A stretch of DNA of 64,000 nucleotides, from the NCBI GenBank assembly GCA_003117195.1, contig BDSI01000070.1, positions 124,501 to 188,500 on the forward strand, read 5' to 3'. Each line of letters opens with the position of its first letter. Positions within the stretch are counted from its first letter, which is position 1. Positions 60,225-64,000 of the stretch are shown here, one piece after another. The notes beneath the pieces are model-generated. The model was not told where the DNA came from. It saw only the letters and a list, made by a program, of their open reading frames with translations, and ran no database searches. Made by a program: the position numbers and the translations under genes. Source of the stretch: Eudorina sp. 2006-703-Eu-15 (lineage: Eukaryota; Chlorophyta; Chlorophyceae; Chlamydomonadales; Volvocaceae).

Positions 60225-61719
60225 CAGGCTGGCTTGGTGCCTGACCTCGTGGCGCGTTATAGATGGGGCTAGAGGCCCCGGGTGCACGGCACCCTTGTGG
60301 TCCCGTGCTGTGTCTCCTCGCCCCTCTCCCAGTTCTCTGGGAGAGTGCTTCGGCGGTCTCCCGTATGGGGCGGGTTAGCGCCCCCGGCCAGCGTCGGCCC
60401 GGCAGATATGTAACGATTCACACACACACACACACACACACGCTCTCCGCAGGTTGATCCCCAGCTGGTGGCCGCACATGTCGTCCAACGTACTGCTGGA
60501 GGACGACCAGATCTTCCTCCACGTGGGGGAGGAGGAGCTGGCGCGGAGGCGGGCGGCGGGGCTGTCGCACTCGCAGGCAGGCTGGGCACCCGGGGGCGGG
60601 GAGGGGGAGGCGGTTTCGCTGTCTTTATTGACAAAAAGAGGGGGAGGCGTAGCGCGCACGGCCATGGCCCAGACCCGTCTTCATCCGTTCATCGGCGAGA
60701 CGCGAGTGTGTGCGCTCCAGCACTGGGCAGCCGGTGGTGCTTGGTTGGGGAGCGGATGGGAGCCGTGTTGGGCCGGATCGGTGTGGGAGGCGGGGTCGGG
60801 GTCGGGTTCAGTAAGGCAGCCGGCGCGCCTGGGTTTCTGGAATAAGTGCTGCACTCCTATTCCCTGAGACCCAGTCATCCGAATGTGCTCGTTCTGATCC
60901 AAGGGTTTTCCTCAATACCCGACAGACCTCCACCGCGGGCCCCGTCGTTCGTCTTGTGAACCAATAGATCAGCCGGAAGCCGAAACCGCAACACGTGACC
61001 GCCCTGGCCCCCCCACCCCCCGGCCCCATGTCTACCCATTACCTAAATCCCCCCCCGGCCCCATGTCTACCCATTACCTAAATCGCCCCCCCCCCGGCCC
61101 CATCCACACTGCCCGTGCATGCGGACCCCTGACCAACTGCCTGTAGGTGTGCTACATGCCTTCACAAGCGGACACGTACGTCATCGCCTTCAATCGCTGG
61201 CTGCAAAAGTACGGCGGCGGGGGCCCCTTCGGGGACGCCGACGCGGGTTTCGTGGAGGCGCTCGGCGCGCGGCTGAGCCGGCAGCAGCTGTTGGACCGCT
61301 ACAGCCAACACACCGAGAACTGCGCCACCTGCCAGCGCGGCCTCAAACAGGTCGAAGGGGCGCGCGCCGCCGCGGCTGCCATACGGGTCGTCTCCTCTGT
61401 CATCGCCGTTGTCTGCGCCGCCGTCGGCGTGGCGACAGCGGCGGCGGCCGCCTGCGGCGTCCCCGCCGCCGCCACCGCCGGGACGGTGGCGGCGGCGGCG
61501 GCGGCGCCCTCCGGCGCCGGCGCCTTGGCGACCGCGTTGGTGCAGCTGGCGGCGGCGGTGGCGGGGCCGTACGATCCAACAGGCGCAGTGCAGATGGCGC
61601 GGGCGGCGGTGTGGGCTTTGGTGGCGGCGGCGGCGGCGCTGGCGGGCTGGAAGCTGGAAGGCCTCCGTCAGTCGTTCTATCAGGGGGTGTACCCGCCGCC
61701 CCGGAACACCAAGTCGTGA
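55014..61719 (+). CDS. Pheophorbide a oxygenase/TIC55-type Rieske oxygenase, chloroplast
   Basis: Ten exons, 55014-55312, 56154-56282, 56581-56671, 57184-57405, 57833-57943, 58595-58661, 59316-59426, 59934-60015, 60453-60576 and 61147-61719, give 602 residues. After a transit peptide of about 60 residues comes FNEWYPIAFI. The Rieske site is CPHRLVPL (C135, H137) and ECGYHGW (C155, H158). The mononuclear iron site is ENVLDPGHVPFTHH (N263, D266, H269, H274). The C-terminal part has CATCQR, the C-x2-C typical of PAO, TIC55 and PTC52, then two hydrophobic Ala/Val-rich helices for membrane attachment. Algae have several PAO paralogues, so chlorophyll breakdown is likely but not proven. Exon 9 seems to end at CAG|GCAGGC, a possible GC donor. 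The ATG at 54951 is an alternative start. Confidence 0.9.
56737..56850. repeat. 36-bp minisatellite
   Basis: About three tandem units beginning GAGGATTGGCGGGGAGAT and ending ATGGCCATGGGCAT, in intron 3 of the Rieske oxygenase gene. Confidence 0.85.
56885..57100. repeat. About 56-bp minisatellite with CA runs
   Basis: Four tandem units containing GTGTCACGCACTCCTGTTCT, GCCTGCCTAAGTAAC and ACACACATTCACACAC, in the same intron as the 36-bp array. The last unit is truncated. Confidence 0.9.
58411..58489. repeat. CA dinucleotide microsatellite
   Basis: About 38 CA units without interruption in intron 5 of the Rieske oxygenase gene. Confidence 0.97.
60336..60442 (+). repeat. GGGCGGGTTAGCGCC module plus CA run in a Rieske oxygenase intron
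   Basis: GAGAGTGCTTCGGCGGTCTC leads into the same module and then a CA run that ends 10 bp before the acceptor of exon 9. The match to the tandem-array copies starts about 20 bp before CCCGTATGGGG. Confidence 0.9.
61021..61086 (+). repeat. Intronic module, two tandem copies
   Basis: CCCATGTCTACCCATTACCT plus AAATC occurs twice, about 42 bp apart, followed by C-runs, in the last intron of the Rieske oxygenase gene and in transcript sense. Confidence 0.65.
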
Positions 61720-63856
61720 AGCCCTTCCGGGTCGGCTGTGAGGACCACGGGCCCGGCGGGGAGGGGCCCGTCGGACTGGCCTGACACGCGCTGTGCGGGA
61801 AAGGGGGAGGGGGCCGGAGGAGGTCTCGCGGAGTCGCATGCTGGGTTGTGGAGCATGGCGGGCGGAGTGCGCCTGGGCGTCGTGGTGGGGGGCGGCGGAG
61901 GTTGGAGGGCAGCTGCGGGCGGGCCAGAGGGGGTGCGGGACATGCCGCACGAGGGAGAGGGAGGGGAGGGGAGGGCAGGGGACGAGAGAGGGGCGGGGAG
62001 GAGCGCGTGATGAGGGTGGCGCGGGTGAGGGTGCATGGTACAGCGGTTATACATGTTGACCATCGTGATCCTTTGGCGGGAGGCGTCGCGGTGGCCCGCC
62101 GCGGCGATGGGGGCGACCGCAGCGACGATAGCGCCGACGGTCGGGTCGTACGGGGCGCCGTGGAGGGCGTCAAGTGCTAAGCACCCTTCAGGAGCGCTTC
62201 ACCCTCCTCTGACCGCGCGGCGCGGCCCCGTTGTTGGCATTTTTTCGGGCGCCGTTTCGGGCGCTGTGGGCTGCTGGCGTTGCACCACGAAGAGGGCCTT
62301 ACCCGCCGCCCCGTCTTCGTTTGGGGCCCGGCGCCGATGACGTCATCGAGTGCAGTACAGTGTAACCATGCCCGCCCACCGGTGCCGTACATCGCGGCCA
62401 CGTGGGGGCAACCGCCTACCGCCCACCGCTCGCGGGTGCACCCGACAAACCACCACGACGTCAGGGCGGGTCGCGAGAGGGAGGGCCTTATGCCACCACC
62501 GGGAGAGTTGCGGTGCGAGTCGGGGGCGGCCGCCGACGTGGCGACACGGAACTATGCACGGACCGGGGCGGGCGGGCGGGCGAACCGAAGTTGCGAAGTG
62601 CGTGTCTGGGTGTGTGTATATGTGTGAGAATGTGGACCTGCCCAGCTCCGTTGCCCGCCTGGCTCCCCGTACGGACCCCTGGACTGCGGTTGCAGCCGCG
62701 GCGGACATTGGAGGGTGCGAGCGGCGGCGGCGGCGACACGTTCTGAAAGCGACCACGTTGGCTGCTGCTGAGTGGTGCATTAAGCGTACATGGTTATTAT
62801 TAATTGAGCGGGTCGGCGGCCCTGGGCCCCGGGACGACCGGCAGCGGTGGTCTCTGTGACCCAGAGTTGGTCAGGTCGGGGAGATGGCGGGCGCCGGCGC
62901 CCCTGGAGCCAGCAATTGGCGCGCTGGGTGTACAACAGTCGTGAGGAGGGCAGTCGTGGGGTAGGCGGGGCATGCCGGGTTATGAGACATACGGTATCGC
63001 ATCTATCAGCGCAGCACATACCCGTACGTACGGGCACCCTTGCACCGGGCAGGGGCGTGCGATGAGGATTGCATGCGCGACTCGGAGTGGATACGGATGG
63101 CATCTTTTCGTAACTGCATCCTCATCCATGCGCATAGCACGCGCTTAATGATACATGCGCCTTTGTTCTTTGCTGAATGAGACTGAAATGCTCGGCCTTG
63201 GGGTACGACACTGTACGGTGTGAGCAAATTGCATAACTCAGGGCGAGCCCAGGTGCAACCCTCGAAATTACTTTACACGTTCTCTCTAAAGCGCATTAGA
63301 GTAAGCGCCGCACAGTGGCACGCTACTTCCGCAAAAACTAGGAATTTGATATTCATTTAGCTAACAGAATCTAGCCTACCAAACTTTCTCAAATGTCAAG
63401 TATATTAAGATACAACAGACAACAAACATCTTGATGGAGAGCTGCCGCACAGCGGTGTCGGTTGGGGAGCTTTGACGTTGTTTGACCAGCCGAGCGCCCA
63501 TCGCATTCAAGTCCCGCTGTCAGCCCGCCCTGAAGTCACAGGATCGCCAGAGTGCAAAATATGCCCGCTATATTTTCAGATGATGATGGCAAACCCGGTA
63601 GACGCACCAAGGCCGACAAGGAAGCCATGAGCAGCGGACAGCCAGCGTATGAAGTTCGGGAAGCTCAGCGTGTGGCGGCAGGAACCCCCGAAGCGGGACG
63701 CCATTTGAGGCGGAGGCCCCCAGCAGCGGGATGCCATTAGGGGCGCGGGCGGTCGATGAATAGCAGGGCCAGCCACCAGGCGATAGTGCCGGCCACCGCG
63801 GTAGCTACGCACGCGAAGGGGTGGGGCTTGGGGCGCCCCGCTGCGCCGCTAGGCCC
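61720..63856. other. Rieske oxygenase 3' flank, no supported gene
   Basis: G-rich 3' flank to about 62200, then mixed sequence with overlapping frames, and an AT-rich part at about 63200-63430. No family or RNA gene is recognised. Confidence 0.4.
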
Positions 63857-64000
63857 TCAACAGCCCACACCGGAGGCGCGGCAGATTGTGTATACCAGCC
63901 GCGCCTCCACCACCCTGGCAGCCACCGTCGCCGGTAGCTGGTCATAGAGATCCTCCAAGGAAATGTTCGGGCGGAAGGCTCCCTTTCGGCGAAAATGCCA
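63857..64000 (-). CDS. Possible 3' exon of an unknown minus-strand gene, cut by the window edge
   Basis: Read on the minus strand, the edge is open and encodes RRKGAFRPNISLEDLYDQLP, then ATVAARVVEARLVYTICRAS, with a TGA at 63857-63859. The stretch looks protein-like and is codon-biased like its neighbours. It could also end earlier at a splice site. No family is recognised. Confidence 0.3.
   Translation of the reverse strand, partial: WHFRRKGAFRPNISLEDLYDQLPATVAARVVEARLVYTICRASGVGC

Noticed and set aside
61400..62173. 257-codon minus-strand Pro/Arg-rich frame
   Set aside because: Shadow of the Ala/Val-rich C-terminal exon of the Rieske oxygenase.

Overview
The window is nuclear DNA of a green alga, almost certainly a volvocalean relative of Chlamydomonas. 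The reasons are: GC-rich, intron-dense genes with GT(G/A)AG donors and C/T-rich acceptors; Ala/Arg-rich plastid transit peptides; a chloroplast class I aldolase almost identical in layout to Chlamydomonas FBA3; an IFT25 gene; and introns loaded with microsatellites and short dispersed modules. Exons were assembled by hand from reading frame, splice signals, phase and family colinearity. Each complete model given below closes to a whole number of codons. No transcript evidence was available.

Layout. 531-2546 (+): 3' part of a leucine-rich-repeat-like gene. 3392-4874 (+): plastid fructose-bisphosphate aldolase. 6891-15658 (-): an 18-exon DCAF11/LEC14B-type WD40 protein, divergent from 16146-18474 (+), a small plastid PDZ-like protein. 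18545-24931: a 2.2-kb segment in three near-identical tandem copies, each ending in a CCCCT/CCCT satellite. 25273-27506 (-): a plastid YchJ/SEC-C-type protein. 27507-36281: a gene-poor stretch with a near-perfect 30-bp-arm hairpin and a few exon-like fragments. 36282-41322 (+): a DEDDy 3'-5' exonuclease with a 550-residue low-complexity N-terminus. 43512-44476 (-): IFT25. 45143-47547 (-): mitochondrial complex I 24-kDa subunit (NUO5/NDUFV2). 48174-51110 (-): a Ser-Ala-Arg-Pro repeat protein of flagellar-protein character. 52351-54688 (-): a plastid starch-binding (CBM20) protein with a membrane anchor, divergent from 55014-61719 (+), a pheophorbide a oxygenase-type Rieske oxygenase. 61720-64000: no confident gene except a possible partial exon at the edge.

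The genes do not form one pathway. Several serve the plastid (aldolase, PDZ protein, YchJ-like, CBM20 protein, Rieske oxygenase), one the mitochondrion, one or two the cilium. The most unusual signals lie in the introns. A module resembling ATGTCTACCAATTTCCTATA followed by C-runs recurs in nine introns of six genes, always in transcript sense and usually just before the acceptor. A second module of about 55 bp, linked to CA repeats, recurs in introns and in the triplicated unit. Up to four of 58 modelled introns use GC instead of GT donors.
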